Source of the DNA: Lachnoanaerobaculum gingivalis
GTDB taxonomy: Bacteria > Bacillota > Clostridia > Lachnospirales > Lachnospiraceae
DNA length: 64,000 bases
Reading direction: 5' to 3'
Assembly: GCF_003862475.1 (NCBI RefSeq)
Contig: NZ_RRCO01000004.1
Location: 303,438 to 367,437, forward strand
A model generated the notes under the pieces. It was given only the letters and a program-made list of their open reading frames with translations, made no database searches and was not told where the DNA came from. Each line of letters starts with the position of its first letter. The first letter of the stretch is position 1. Below are positions 16,964 through 26,921 of this stretch, in pieces. A program made the translations under genes and the position numbers.

Positions 16964-18742
16964 ATGAAACAGACAATTGTTGATTTAAGAAAAGTAATGC
17001 AAAGAGAGGGGATAGACGCATGGATATCCCCTTCTTCTGATGCACATCAAAGCGAATATCCTACAGAATATGACAAATGCAGGAGATTTCTTAGCGGTTT
17101 TACAGGAAGTGCAGGTACACTTCTCGTAATGAAGGAAGAGGCCTTTCTTTGGACTGACGGAAGATATTTTTTGCAGGCAGGAAATGAACTTGAAGGTTCA
17201 GGCATTACTCTTATGAAAATGGGAGAGCCGGGAGTACCTAATCTTGATGAGCTTTTGGAAGAAAAGATGAAAAAAGACGAAGTGCTCGGCTTTAATGGAT
17301 CACTTCTTAGCTTTTCAGAGGGAAAGGTTATTGCAAGTAAGGTTGTAAAAAACGGAGTTAAACTTGCAATAGGAAAAGAGATCACTGATGAAGTATGGAC
17401 CGACAGACCGAAAAGACCACATACAAAAGTGTTTATTTTGGATGAAAAGTATGCAGGAAAGTCGGCGGAAAAAAAGATAAGTGAAGTAAGAGAAAGAATG
17501 AAGGGAAGAGATCTTTTGATAGTATCATCACTTTCAGACATTGCATGGCTGACTAATCTGAGAGCCTTTGATATAAAATGTAATCCGCTTTTCCTATCTT
17601 ATTTTATACTTGAAAGCGACAAGGCTACATTATTTATTCAGGATGAGGCGCTCAGTGATGAGGTAAGAACATATCTGGCTAAGAACGGAATAGATATAAA
17701 GCCATATGACAGTTTTGATGAAACTGTGGCAGGTATTAAAAATAAACAGATAATGTTTGATGAGGCGGATGTCAGCTATAAGACATTTATCTCAATAAGC
17801 AAAAAAGAAAATGCAAATAAACTTTACAGTGTATTAAGCCCTGTAACATATCTGAAAAATATCAAAAATGATGTTGAGGTTTCAAATATGAAGAAATCCC
17901 ATATTAGAGACGGTGTATATATGGCTAAGTATATGTATTGGATAAAAAAGCAGATAAAAAACGGTGCCAAGCTTACAGAAAAGACGGCATCAGATTATCT
18001 TGACAATCTAAGAAAAGGAGATGAACTCTTCCTTGATTTAAGCTTCCCTACCATATCAGGATATGCAGAGAACGGTGCAATAGTTCACTATGAGGCTGAG
18101 TATGAGACTGCAAAGACACTTGGAGCAAAGGGACTTTACCTGTTTGATTCAGGTGCTACATATAAGGACGGTACTACAGATGTAACCAGAACAATTTCTC
18201 TTGGAGAAAATACTTATGAAGAGAAGCTTAATTATACTCTGGTAACGATCGGTATGCTGAGACTTTTAAACACTACATTTAAAAGAGGAGCCATAGGCGT
18301 ATGCCTTGATATAAAGGCGAGAGAAGCACTTTGGGAGTACGGGCTTGATTATAATCACGGTACAGGACATGGAGTAGGCTTTGTAAATACAGTACATGAG
18401 GCACCTACCTCTATAAGAAATAAGATAAACAAAGATTTATTCAGAAATCTTGAGTTTGAACCGGGTATGATAATGAGTGACGAGCCCGGAGTATATATAA
18501 GCGGCAAGCATGGTATCAGAATGGAAATTTTGATGAATGTTATAGAAAAACAGGAAGGTTTCCTCGGATTTGAAAGTCTTACCAAGGCACCTATTGACAG
18601 CGAGCCGTTACTTGTTGAAGTGATGACAAAGAAGGATATTGAATATTATAATAAATATCAGAGAGAAGTCTATGAGGCTATATCTTATGGACTTGATGAA
18701 GAAGAGAAAGCATGGCTGAAGGAATTAACAAAAGAAATATAA
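16964..18742 (+). CDS. pepP: Xaa-Pro aminopeptidase (M24B, three-domain type)
   Basis: Removes N-terminal residues next to proline. The 592 residues fit the large three-domain APP1-like form: two creatinase-N-like domains, then the pita-bread catalytic domain. Metal ligands can be placed in FDSGATYKDGTTDVTRT (two Asp), HGTGHGVG (His), MSDEPGVY (Glu) and KHGIRMEI (Glu region). A good AAGGAG site precedes the ATG. No signal peptide, so cytoplasmic. Its 3' end overlaps the next gene by 31 bases. Confidence 0.94.
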   Translation: MKQTIVDLRKVMQREGIDAWISPSSDAHQSEYPTEYDKCRRFLSGFTGSAGTLLVMKEEAFLWTDGRYFLQAGNELEGSGITLMKMGEPGVPNLDELLEEKMKKDEVLGFNGSLLSFSEGKVIASKVVKNGVKLAIGKEITDEVWTDRPKRPHTKVFILDEKYAGKSAEKKISEVRERMKGRDLLIVSSLSDIAWLTNLRAFDIKCNPLFLSYFILESDKATLFIQDEALSDEVRTYLAKNGIDIKPYDSFDETVAGIKNKQIMFDEADVSYKTFISISKKENANKLYSVLSPVTYLKNIKNDVEVSNMKKSHIRDGVYMAKYMYWIKKQIKNGAKLTEKTASDYLDNLRKGDELFLDLSFPTISGYAENGAIVHYEAEYETAKTLGAKGLYLFDSGATYKDGTTDVTRTISLGENTYEEKLNYTLVTIGMLRLLNTTFKRGAIGVCLDIKAREALWEYGLDYNHGTGHGVGFVNTVHEAPTSIRNKINKDLFRNLEFEPGMIMSDEPGVYISGKHGIRMEILMNVIEKQEGFLGFESLTKAPIDSEPLLVEVMTKKDIEYYNKYQREVYEAISYGLDEEEKAWLKELTKEI

Positions 18743-19896
18743 AAGCTTCAAAGGAGCTAAAATGCGCAGTCGCCAAAAAATGTGGCGGCTGCGATTATAT
18801 AAACAGTTCATATGAAAAGCATGTCAAGGAAAAACTTGATAAAGCAAATTCTTTGATAAAAAAATACGGTAAATTTGACGGGATTGTCTCAATGAGCAAT
18901 CCCTATCATTATAGGAACAAAGTAAGTGCGGTTTTCGGCTTTGAAAACAAGAAAATAATAGCCGGAACTTATGAAAAGAACTCACATAGAGTGGTAGATA
19001 CAAAAAACTGTTTGATTGAAGATGAGAAGGCAGGAAGTATCATACAGACCATCAAGAAAATGTGTGTTTCATTTAAAATAAAGGCATATGACGAAGACAG
19101 TGGCTTCGGATTTTTACGCCATGTACTGATACGCGTAGGAAAGAAAAGCGGTCAGATCATGGTGGTTTTGGTGACCTCAAATGTAATATTCCCAAATAAG
19201 AATGCCTTTATAAAGGTACTAAGGGGAGAGCATCCCGAGATAACTACCATAGTTCAGAATGTAAACAATAAAAACACCAGCATGGTACTTGGTGACAGAG
19301 AAATAGTGATGTATGGTAAAGGCTATATCACAGATGAACTATGCGGCCTTACATTTAAGATTTCACCAAAGTCATTTTATCAGGTAAACAGAGATCAGAC
19401 AGAGAAGCTGTATTCTCAGGCAATAGAGTACGCCGGATTAAAGGGAGATGAAGTATTACTTGACGCCTATTCAGGTATAGGAACTATAGGGCTTATAGCT
19501 TCAAAATCTGTTAAAGAAGTTATATCAGTGGAGCTAAATAAGGATGCCCACAAAGATGCCATCACCAATGCCAAGATAAATAATATAAAGAATGTGAAAT
19601 TTTATAATGCAGATGCAACAGCATTTATAAATGATTTGGCAGCAGCCGGGGAAAAGATAGATGTGGTGATCCTTGATCCCCCAAGAACAGGCTCTACAGA
19701 GGAGTTTATAGCTGCGGTCGGCAGATTAAAGCCAAAGAAGGTTGTGTATGTTTCATGCAATCCGGAAACACTGGCAAGGGATCTGGAAAGCTTTAAGAGG
19801 CAGAGGTATGGGTTTGAGAAGGGGATGGTGTTTGATTGCTTTTGTCATACTAAGCATGCGGAGTGCGTCTGTTTGATGTCACGAGTGGAAAAGTAA
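18712..19896 (+). CDS. rlmD: 23S rRNA (uracil-C5)-methyltransferase, RlmD/TrmA family
   Basis: SAM-dependent RNA m5U methyltransferase of 394 residues. It starts almost directly at the [4Fe-4S] motif (C18, C24, C27 in CAVAKKCGGCDY) and lacks an N-terminal TRAM domain, so it is shorter than E. coli RlmD (433). LDAYSGIGTIGL is the SAM motif, DPPRTGS motif IV, and VYVSCNPETLARDL carries the catalytic cysteine. The ATG at 18712 lies inside pepP; no later in-frame start leaves the first Fe-S cysteine intact. The target base (U1939 or U747) cannot be decided from sequence. Confidence 0.87.
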   Translation: MAEGINKRNIKASKELKCAVAKKCGGCDYINSSYEKHVKEKLDKANSLIKKYGKFDGIVSMSNPYHYRNKVSAVFGFENKKIIAGTYEKNSHRVVDTKNCLIEDEKAGSIIQTIKKMCVSFKIKAYDEDSGFGFLRHVLIRVGKKSGQIMVVLVTSNVIFPNKNAFIKVLRGEHPEITTIVQNVNNKNTSMVLGDREIVMYGKGYITDELCGLTFKISPKSFYQVNRDQTEKLYSQAIEYAGLKGDEVLLDAYSGIGTIGLIASKSVKEVISVELNKDAHKDAITNAKINNIKNVKFYNADATAFINDLAAAGEKIDVVILDPPRTGSTEEFIAAVGRLKPKKVVYVSCNPETLARDLESFKRQRYGFEKGMVFDCFCHTKHAECVCLMSRVEK

Positions 19897-19921
19897 AGTT
19901 GCTGAAAAGGCTTGAAATCAA

Positions 19922-19971
19922 AGGGTTTAGAGGTTATGTGTTAATATTTGACTACCCTCTAAACCTCTTTT
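19922..19971 (+). terminator. Rho-independent terminator at the end of the core segment
   Basis: GGTTTAGAGG pairs with CCTCTAAACC over a loop of about 20 bases, followed by TCTTTT. It separates the housekeeping genes from the defence island. Confidence 0.75.
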
Positions 19972-20209
19972 AGTCCTGATGAAAACAAAGATATACACAC
20001 AATTTTTTTATTCTGTAACTATAAAACTGCTGATTTTCGCTATTGAAACTACAGAATTGTTGTTTGTGTGGATTTTAGGTCGTTGAGACGATAGTAATGC
20101 TGTCATTTGTAAACTTTCTATGGTGTCATTAAAATGTAAGAGAAAATATGGTAAAATGATATATTGATGATATATAAAAGTCAACAATATGATTGAAAGG
20201 GTTTTAGAT

Positions 20210-20419
20210 ATGAGTTTTTCGGAAGATATAAAAAAGATAAGGCGAATGGCATTGCTAACTCAGGAAGATTTTGCAAAAGAAATCGGTGTTTCTTATGCCA
20301 CAATTAATCGATGGGAAACGAGGAAGGCGAAACCAAATCTGAAAACAATGAAATTAATAGACGAGTATTGCAAAAAGAATAATATCGATTTTGATATTAG
20401 AGAAGAAATTATATATTGA
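20210..20419 (+). CDS. XRE-family helix-turn-helix protein, probable controller of the R-M module
   Basis: A 69-residue protein consisting almost only of an XRE HTH: RMALLTQEDFAKEIGVSYATINRWETRK. The ATG at 20210 has GAAAGGG about 10 bases upstream, better than the in-frame ATG at 20189, which has none. A stand-alone HTH just upstream of a methyltransferase and restriction genes fits a controller (C) protein that delays or balances endonuclease expression; this is inference from position. The gap to the methyltransferase (20420-20590, 171 bases) holds no gene and probably contains the module's promoter. Confidence 0.8.
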   Translation: MSFSEDIKKIRRMALLTQEDFAKEIGVSYATINRWETRKAKPNLKTMKLIDEYCKKNNIDFDIREEIIY

Positions 20420-20590
20420 CTAAATGCAGGATAATTGATTAGCTTGAAGTATAATCGTGTTTGGCAGTTTTAGCTCACTACACGTTCTAATATGCAATGG
20501 AGCTTAGAGCGGACAGCATATAAAAAAATAACAAAAAAACTCATCATTTTGTATTATTGTACTAAATGGTGTTAGGAAAGGAATAAATTA

Positions 20591-21856
20591 ATGGGTAAAC
20601 CGACATCTACCAACAAAAACCCAAATTATCATAAGCTCTTACCGTATTTATCCAATAAGGAGTTTGATGAGGCTTACGCCTTGGTTAGTCATTACATTCA
20701 ATCAAATGGAAGTGTAGAAGCAAACGAGTATAGAAAACTTTTATTAGAACATGGAGTTAATGTTGATAATTTGCCTTCAGCTGATAAATTTAATAAGGCG
20801 TTTGATGTACCATTTCCAGCAAGCAAATCTGAGTTCACTTTTATTGATTTATTCGCTGGCATAGGCGGATTCCGCTTGGCAATGCAAAACAACGGAGGTC
20901 GCTGTGTATTCTCATCAGAGTGGGATGATGCTGCAAAACAAACATATTTTGAAAATTATGGAGAGGTACCATTTGGAGATATAACAAAGCCTGAAACAAA
21001 GGCACTTATTCCAGAGAAGTTTGATGTATTGTGTGCAGGATTTCCATGTCAGCCATTTAGTTATTCTGGTCAAAAACTTGGGTTCAAGGATAAGACCAAA
21101 GGAACTTTATTCTTTGATGTATGTGAAATACTAAAAGCACGAGAGCCACAGGCGTTTTTCTTAGAAAATGTTAAGGGTATAGTTTCTCATGATAAAGGAA
21201 AAACTATTGAAACCATTCGTAGTATCTTAAAAGATGAACTTGGTTACGATATACATGAATGTATTCTGAGTTCTTTGGACTTTGGACTACCGCAAAAGAG
21301 GGAACGTTGGTATTGTGTTGGATTTAAGAAGAATACTGATTTTGTATTTCCAGAGGGCACAAATAGTGGTGCTACCTTAAGAGATATTATTGATTTAGCT
21401 AATAACAATTCATCGCTGAAACTTCCTAAATTTGAGTTAGATCGAATAAAGTATCATTTTGCTCATGCGGATGAAATAAGGGTAAAACACGACAATTCAA
21501 AGTATGCCCCTAAAACTAAAAAGGGAAAGTACGGTGTTTACTCATTCCAAAAGCCCGATGGAAGCTTACGATTCCATGTTGGAGATCCAGCTAAAACGCA
21601 AATACAAGAAGCTTTTTATTCATGTCTGGAATCGTATGCCTCAACAATTATAGCTAATAGAACACCAAAATTATGGGATATAGAAAGAAAGCTGTCAGTT
21701 CGTGAGTCTGCAAGACTACAAGGATTTCCGGATGAATTTATGATTCCTGTTTCAGACGCACAAGGCTATAAACAGTTTGGTAATTCTGTATCTGTACCAG
21801 TTCTGACGGAGATTGTAAAGAACTTAATTGAACATCTCGTAGTGGAGGGTAAATAA
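20591..21856 (+). CDS. DNA (cytosine-5)-methyltransferase
   Basis: A 421-residue C5-MTase. Motif I is FIDLFAGIGGFRLAM (84-98), motif IV GFPCQPFS with catalytic C153, motif VI FFLENVKG, motif VIII QKRERWYCVGF, and motifs IX-X span RESARLQGFPDEF to QFGNSVSVPVL. About 80 residues precede motif I, a longer N-terminus than in minimal enzymes. AGGAAAGGAA gives a strong ribosome binding site. It lies 2 bases before the GTPase gene and should protect host DNA from the two restriction subunits downstream. The recognition sequence cannot be predicted here. Confidence 0.95.
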   Translation: MGKPTSTNKNPNYHKLLPYLSNKEFDEAYALVSHYIQSNGSVEANEYRKLLLEHGVNVDNLPSADKFNKAFDVPFPASKSEFTFIDLFAGIGGFRLAMQNNGGRCVFSSEWDDAAKQTYFENYGEVPFGDITKPETKALIPEKFDVLCAGFPCQPFSYSGQKLGFKDKTKGTLFFDVCEILKAREPQAFFLENVKGIVSHDKGKTIETIRSILKDELGYDIHECILSSLDFGLPQKRERWYCVGFKKNTDFVFPEGTNSGATLRDIIDLANNNSSLKLPKFELDRIKYHFAHADEIRVKHDNSKYAPKTKKGKYGVYSFQKPDGSLRFHVGDPAKTQIQEAFYSCLESYASTIIANRTPKLWDIERKLSVRESARLQGFPDEFMIPVSDAQGYKQFGNSVSVPVLTEIVKNLIEHLVVEGK

Positions 21857-21858
21857 CT

Positions 21859-24132
21859 ATGTATTTTTTTACATCTGAGACAATAGCGCAAGCTAATAAG
21901 CAAATTTCTTATTTAGATGCAAAAGTGGGAGGCCTGTTATGTATTCTTAGCTGCCTTGACAAGGAGATTGAAGAAAACCTAAATTACACAATTAATGGCA
22001 CCTTGCTGCGAAAGCAATTGAGTATGGTTTTTGATAAGACTCCCAGAGATTCGTTTGATAATGTTAAGTCAAGTTATATTATATTCGCTAAAGATTGGGT
22101 TACCACTTTTTTTAGGCGCTATATAAAGACCAAAATTGATTTAACAGCCTGTTCAGTTTTCTTCTTAAGAAGGAATGGATTTGAAAGAGAGTGTACTGAA
22201 GAAGAGGTAGTAAAGATTTTTATTGACCGATTTAACCTAAAGCCATTTGCCGACAAATGGTTTTTTGAAGGTAAAAAAATAGAGCTTGAGTATAACCAGA
22301 CTGATGTTGAAGATAATCAAAGTGGATTTTACTCTATGATGAAATATAATAACGATTTCAAATCGATTCTTTTCAACAGTGTAATTCAAAAATCGGCAGC
22401 GGATTTAAAAGCGGCAGGACAAATACAGACACTTTATTCTGGTTCTGGCGTTCAAACATGTTTCTTATTATCGGATGAACCGCTTGATCATTATTACATT
22501 ATGCGGAATTCAAATAATTCCAAAACTGAAGAAGATGAGGATATCTCAAGTGATGTTTTGAATCATAACCTGTTTGGTATTCACATTAAAGAAAAGAATA
22601 CAGCTTTATCAGAAGAAAATCCACATATTTGCATAGGTTGGTCAGTTCTTGGAGATTTATCTTCTGTTTCAACTAAAGAAGAGCTGGCAGATATTTTTGC
22701 TAAAGAATGGCCTGAAGCAAAATCAAGAGCGCAAGGACAAAATGTGGGTCAAGTTTGGCGATTCGTTAATGACATGCAAATTGGAGACTATGTTGTATTC
22801 GCTGATGGAAATGTATTCCACATTGGAAAGATTGAGTCGGATTATTATTACGATGACGCAATCGGAGATGATCAGAGCTTAGATTATAAGAATTCACGTA
22901 AGGTCGTTTGGCTAAAAAAGAATATTCAAAGGTCAGAGATTTCATATTCACTCCATCATTCTTTAATGACAGCTATGTCCGTTTGGACAATGAATGATTA
23001 TAGGGCAGCTATTGCCAATTTATTAAATGGTACATACATTAAAGACCAGGACGATGCAGAGACTGAAATCGAAATTTCATCTATCAGATTTAGTACTGGA
23101 TATCAATCTAAATTTGCACGCAACAGAATCGTTTTCGGTGCTCCTGGAACAGGAAAGAGCTTCACAATTAATAAAGAGAGAAAGGAACTTCTCGGTTCAG
23201 ATAACGAGACTGATTATGAGCGGGTTACATTTCATCCAGACTACTCGTATGCAAATTTCGTAGGTACATATAAGCCAGTTCCAAGTATTGATAGTGAAGG
23301 CAAGGATACAATTACTTACGCTTATGTTCCAGGCCCTTTCATGCGAGTATATGTTAATGCACTAAAAAACAGCAGAGAAGATTTGACAAAGCCGTATCTC
23401 CTCATTATTGAGGAAATTAATCGTGCAAATGTTGCAGCAGTTTTTGGTGACATATTCCAGCTTCTTGATATGGAAGGAAATGTGAGCGAATACCCAATCC
23501 AGGCATCAGAGGATATAAAGGCATATCTTGCCAAAGAACTTGGCGGAGTTCCAAGCGATTACTCTAAAATCCGTATACCGGATAATATGTTTATTTGGGC
23601 TACTATGAATAGTGCCGATCAAGGTGTATTTCCTATGGATACGGCATTCAAAAGAAGATGGGATTTCACTTATCTTGGCATAAATGACAGTGATGAGGAT
23701 ATTCAAGGAAAGTATGTTGAAGTTGGTTCTATAGAAAAGCAGCATATAGAATGGAACTCTCTTAGAAAGGCTATTAATGATTATCTTGCTTCGGAGAAAA
23801 TAAATGAGGACAAGCAACTCGGACCATATTTCATTTCGAGAGATATTGTCGTTCCCCAAAATGGTGATAAGATGGATAGCAAGAGATTCTGTGACGTTTT
23901 TAAGCATAAGGTTCTCATGTATCTTTTTGATGATGCTGCAAAGCAGAAAAGGAACAGATTGTTTGAAGGATACAGGGGAGATAAAACAAGATACTCTGAA
24001 ATCTGTAAGGGATTTGATGAGCAAGGCATTGGCATCTTTAATGCAGCAATTCAAAACCAGGTTGAGGTAGTGGATCTTGTTACGAATAGCATCGAGCTTG
24101 ATGAAAATGATATGTACAAATCTGAAGAATAA
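21859..24132 (+). CDS. McrB-like AAA+ GTPase with EVE/PUA-like DNA-reading domain
   Basis: A 757-residue restriction NTPase. Residues 1-220 are an alpha-rich region I do not recognise. Residues about 255-365 (ICIGWSVLGDL ... IGDYVVFADGNVFHIGKI) resemble an EVE/PUA-like domain of the kind that reads modified or specific bases. The C-terminal half is the McrB AAA+ domain: Walker A GAPGTGKS (427-434), Walker B LLIIEEINRAN (514-524), and TMNSADQGVFPMDTAFKRRWDF with sensor and arginine-finger residues. It forms the motor with the downstream nuclease, which starts 14 bases later. Confidence 0.9.
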   Translation: MYFFTSETIAQANKQISYLDAKVGGLLCILSCLDKEIEENLNYTINGTLLRKQLSMVFDKTPRDSFDNVKSSYIIFAKDWVTTFFRRYIKTKIDLTACSVFFLRRNGFERECTEEEVVKIFIDRFNLKPFADKWFFEGKKIELEYNQTDVEDNQSGFYSMMKYNNDFKSILFNSVIQKSAADLKAAGQIQTLYSGSGVQTCFLLSDEPLDHYYIMRNSNNSKTEEDEDISSDVLNHNLFGIHIKEKNTALSEENPHICIGWSVLGDLSSVSTKEELADIFAKEWPEAKSRAQGQNVGQVWRFVNDMQIGDYVVFADGNVFHIGKIESDYYYDDAIGDDQSLDYKNSRKVVWLKKNIQRSEISYSLHHSLMTAMSVWTMNDYRAAIANLLNGTYIKDQDDAETEIEISSIRFSTGYQSKFARNRIVFGAPGTGKSFTINKERKELLGSDNETDYERVTFHPDYSYANFVGTYKPVPSIDSEGKDTITYAYVPGPFMRVYVNALKNSREDLTKPYLLIIEEINRANVAAVFGDIFQLLDMEGNVSEYPIQASEDIKAYLAKELGGVPSDYSKIRIPDNMFIWATMNSADQGVFPMDTAFKRRWDFTYLGINDSDEDIQGKYVEVGSIEKQHIEWNSLRKAINDYLASEKINEDKQLGPYFISRDIVVPQNGDKMDSKRFCDVFKHKVLMYLFDDAAKQKRNRLFEGYRGDKTRYSEICKGFDEQGIGIFNAAIQNQVEVVDLVTNSIELDENDMYKSEE

Positions 24133-24146
24133 GGAGGTCTTAGCTT

Positions 24147-25580
24147 ATGATCTCTAAATTCGTAAGAGAGCAGAAAAGATATACGCAAAAGGATCTTTGT
24201 GAGATTTTGGAGTGTTCAGAAGAGGAAACGGTTAAGCGTATAAGAAAAATAAAAGAGTTTGGTGTTCTAAAGGCTGTTAAAGCATCAGATGTACAGAGAG
24301 ATATGTCAGATCTTCTTGACGAAGATATCGAAGTTGCGGACGTTGAAGTGGGAGAAGATGAATATCTCTATGTGTTTACATTTGTTGGGGTCATAGTTGT
24401 TGCGGGGCGTGTGTTGAAATGCTATCCCAAATATCTGCTTAATAATGAAGCTCCAAAGGATGAACTACGACAAGTAATAAAGGTTTTAGAAAAGTACAAT
24501 ACAAAAGAACAGATAGTTCGTATGTTCAATGACAGTAGCGAAAGCAGTACATTTAATCTGATTGCTGTCTTACTTTTCTTGCTTTCAGATTTCTACGAGA
24601 ATGGGGTTTACAGTAATACAGAGGATATCATTGAAAGTAACGGATCTGGTGAGATACTGTGGGATAAAACCATCAATGAGACATTTACACTAATTTCAAA
24701 CGATAGGCCTTTCTATACGGATCTGCAAACTAAAAAGCGAATAACCGATGATTTCGATTATTTCAAGAGATTACATGAGTGCATCCTTACTAAGGCTTCA
24801 CAAGAGTTGAAAACTGCGGAACTACTTGATCTCTTTGAAATTACTCCCGTTGATTTGACGGATGAGACCTTAGATGATTTTGGAGAAGATGAGTATATCC
24901 TTTATCGCATCGAAAAGGAACTAAACACTCAGTTTAATACAAGAAAGCAACTCGTGTTGAAAACAGTATATGCATATATAGCTCAATGCGGAAGCCTTAA
25001 TGACTTGGATTGTCTGTCACTTTTTGGGACGAATAGTTTCAATCTTGTGTGGGAGGGCATTTGTGCGGATATCATGGATAACAATCTTGATACAAATCTC
25101 GGTTCGATTCTACTTCCTGAAAGATTGAAACCAGGATATGACAAAAATCAAAAGTTGAGAGACTTAATTGAGAAACCATTATGGACAATTACAGGAGAGA
25201 AAGCTAAAGACACTCTCATTCCAGATTTGATTACTATCAGAGGTAACCGGTTTATAATATTCGATGCAAAATACTATAATGTAAAGCTTGAGCCAGGCAT
25301 TGCGCCTAAAGGGCAACCGGGAATCGAATCTATAACTAAGCAGTATTTATACCAGTTGGCCTATAAGAAGTTTATAGAGGATCACGGCTTCACATCAGTG
25401 AAGAACTGTTTCCTTATGCCAACAGAGAACAAAGAAGTAGAAGCGCGTGGGGAGGTATCAATGGAGATGTTGTCTTCTCTTGGACTTCAAGATATCAAAG
25501 TCAGATTCTTGCCAGCAGAACATGTATATGAGCATTATCTTGCTGGGAGAAAAATGGATATTGAAAGCTTGAATTTATAG
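24147..25580 (+). CDS. LlaJI/McrC-like restriction endonuclease subunit
   Basis: A 477-residue nuclease partner of the GTPase. The N-terminus (about 10-45) looks like a winged helix (YTQKDLCEILECSEEETVKR). The C-terminal nuclease core shows PD360 ... D373-A-K375, a PD-(D/E)xK site in the context IPDLITIRGNRFIIFDAKYY. This arrangement, with a 5mC methyltransferase and an McrB-like subunit upstream, matches the LlaJI type, in which a McrBC-like complex cuts unmodified sites. Only one methyltransferase is present here, whereas LlaJI has two. A GGAGG site lies before the ATG. Cuts likely depend on GTP. Confidence 0.88.
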   Translation: MISKFVREQKRYTQKDLCEILECSEEETVKRIRKIKEFGVLKAVKASDVQRDMSDLLDEDIEVADVEVGEDEYLYVFTFVGVIVVAGRVLKCYPKYLLNNEAPKDELRQVIKVLEKYNTKEQIVRMFNDSSESSTFNLIAVLLFLLSDFYENGVYSNTEDIIESNGSGEILWDKTINETFTLISNDRPFYTDLQTKKRITDDFDYFKRLHECILTKASQELKTAELLDLFEITPVDLTDETLDDFGEDEYILYRIEKELNTQFNTRKQLVLKTVYAYIAQCGSLNDLDCLSLFGTNSFNLVWEGICADIMDNNLDTNLGSILLPERLKPGYDKNQKLRDLIEKPLWTITGEKAKDTLIPDLITIRGNRFIIFDAKYYNVKLEPGIAPKGQPGIESITKQYLYQLAYKKFIEDHGFTSVKNCFLMPTENKEVEARGEVSMEMLSSLGLQDIKVRFLPAEHVYEHYLAGRKMDIESLNL

Positions 25581-25818
25581 CAAAAAGAAAGCGGTTCACA
25601 ATATGAAGCGCATATGCTTAGGCACAATGATTACACTACTGCACCAAGAAAGAAAGTGCAATGCGGATAAAATTAAAACTATATACACGGGATGTTTGTG
25701 GACTACGGTATTGGCATTGAGAATTATAGTAAGTAGTTGCCATAGCCATCTAATAGTGAGTATGATTTAGAACCACAGGATTTTATAGAGTCTACAAGAA
25801 AAAGTGGCAATATCCTGA
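25581..25818 (+). other. Gene-free stretch after the R-M module
   Basis: No open frame of note, ribosome binding site or clear terminator is seen. A short stretch (YEAHMLRHNDYTTAPRKK in one frame, about 25600-25655) could be a gene remnant, but I cannot place it. Confidence 0.4.
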
Positions 25819-26019
25819 GCAAGTAAAAAACTTATATCTGCAGAAAACTTTATACTTAATGTAGAGTTGTTAATAGATCTTGCTAATCATCCTCCGTTTC
25901 ATTTTGAGCGTTTAAAAGGTAATAGAAAGAATAAATGTAGCATACGGTTAGGTAATACAGGATATTGGGTTGGTCCTATGTCAAGATTTAGTACAAATTA
26001 AAATGAGAGGTTCTACCGG

Positions 26020-26844
26020 CTAAGATGCCGGAAGAACATGTACCTTATTATATAGCTTTTCAAACTCGTCAGGAGACATATAATCACAATGACTATGAAT
26101 CCTTACCGTGTTATAAAAGGCTTCAATGTACTCAAATATAAGCCTATATGCGTGGCTGTAGTCTTGAATACTGAATCTGTTTAGCCATTCTCTTTTAATA
26201 AATGAATGAAATGATTCAATGCACGCATTATCATATGGATAGGCACAACGAGAATAGCTTCGTTGCATAGTTTTAGTGGCTTCACACCAAGCATTTGATA
26301 CATACTGGCTGCCGCGATCAGAATGTATTATTAAAGGCGATTCGGTGTTACGATAAGTCTTTGCTTTATCTATGGTTGCTACAACAGTTGATACTTCCAT
26401 AGTAGCAGAAAGAGTCCAGGCTATTATTTTCCTGGCAAATAAGTCCATAACACAATTAAGGTAAACAAAGCCGTTTTGAGTCCATATATAGGTAATATCT
26501 GTACACCATACGGCATTAGTGCGTTCCGGGTTAAATCGTTCATCAAGTATGTTTGTAAGTTCAGTACTGAAATCAGAGTCTCTGGTAGTGGTAGTAAAAG
26601 GCTTAATCCATTGGGCTTTAATACCCATTTCACGCATATATTTGCCTACAGTGCGCTCAGCAATAGTTTCACCTGACTTACGAAGTTCTTTGGTTATTTT
26701 AGGAGCACCATAGTTTTGTTTTGAAGCATCATAAATAAGCCGGATATTCTTCTTAATAGCTTCCTTCCTCTTAATAGCAAAAGATATTTTTCTATTAAGA
26801 AAAGAACAATATCCGAATCGAGATACACCTAAAAATTTAAGCAT
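26020..26844 (-). CDS. IS3-family transposase OrfB (DDE integrase domain)
   Basis: The 274 residues hold an HTH_21-like region (IYDASKQNYGAPKITKELR) and an rve DDE core: VWCTDITYIW (first Asp), IIHSDRGSQYVS (second Asp) and NACIESFHSFIKRE (Glu). Upstream of the first ATG this frame stays open back to the slippery A7 at 26949-26955, so the active product is an OrfAB fusion made by -1 frameshifting at the end of orfA. Confidence 0.93.
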   Translation of the reverse strand: MLKFLGVSRFGYCSFLNRKISFAIKRKEAIKKNIRLIYDASKQNYGAPKITKELRKSGETIAERTVGKYMREMGIKAQWIKPFTTTTRDSDFSTELTNILDERFNPERTNAVWCTDITYIWTQNGFVYLNCVMDLFARKIIAWTLSATMEVSTVVATIDKAKTYRNTESPLIIHSDRGSQYVSNAWCEATKTMQRSYSRCAYPYDNACIESFHSFIKREWLNRFSIQDYSHAYRLIFEYIEAFYNTVRIHSHCDYMSPDEFEKLYNKVHVLPAS

Positions 26845-26921
26845 TCCGGAAGTAGAGACACGGTGTCCACTTACTTTAGTTGCCTCTACCTTTGCAGAAA
26901 CCTCTGTATAGATAGCAATAG

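Noticed and set aside
23506..24054. Long antisense frames inside the GTPase, synthetase and Rnf genes
   Set aside because: They lack ribosome binding sites and family motifs and mirror the codon bias of the real genes on the opposite strand.
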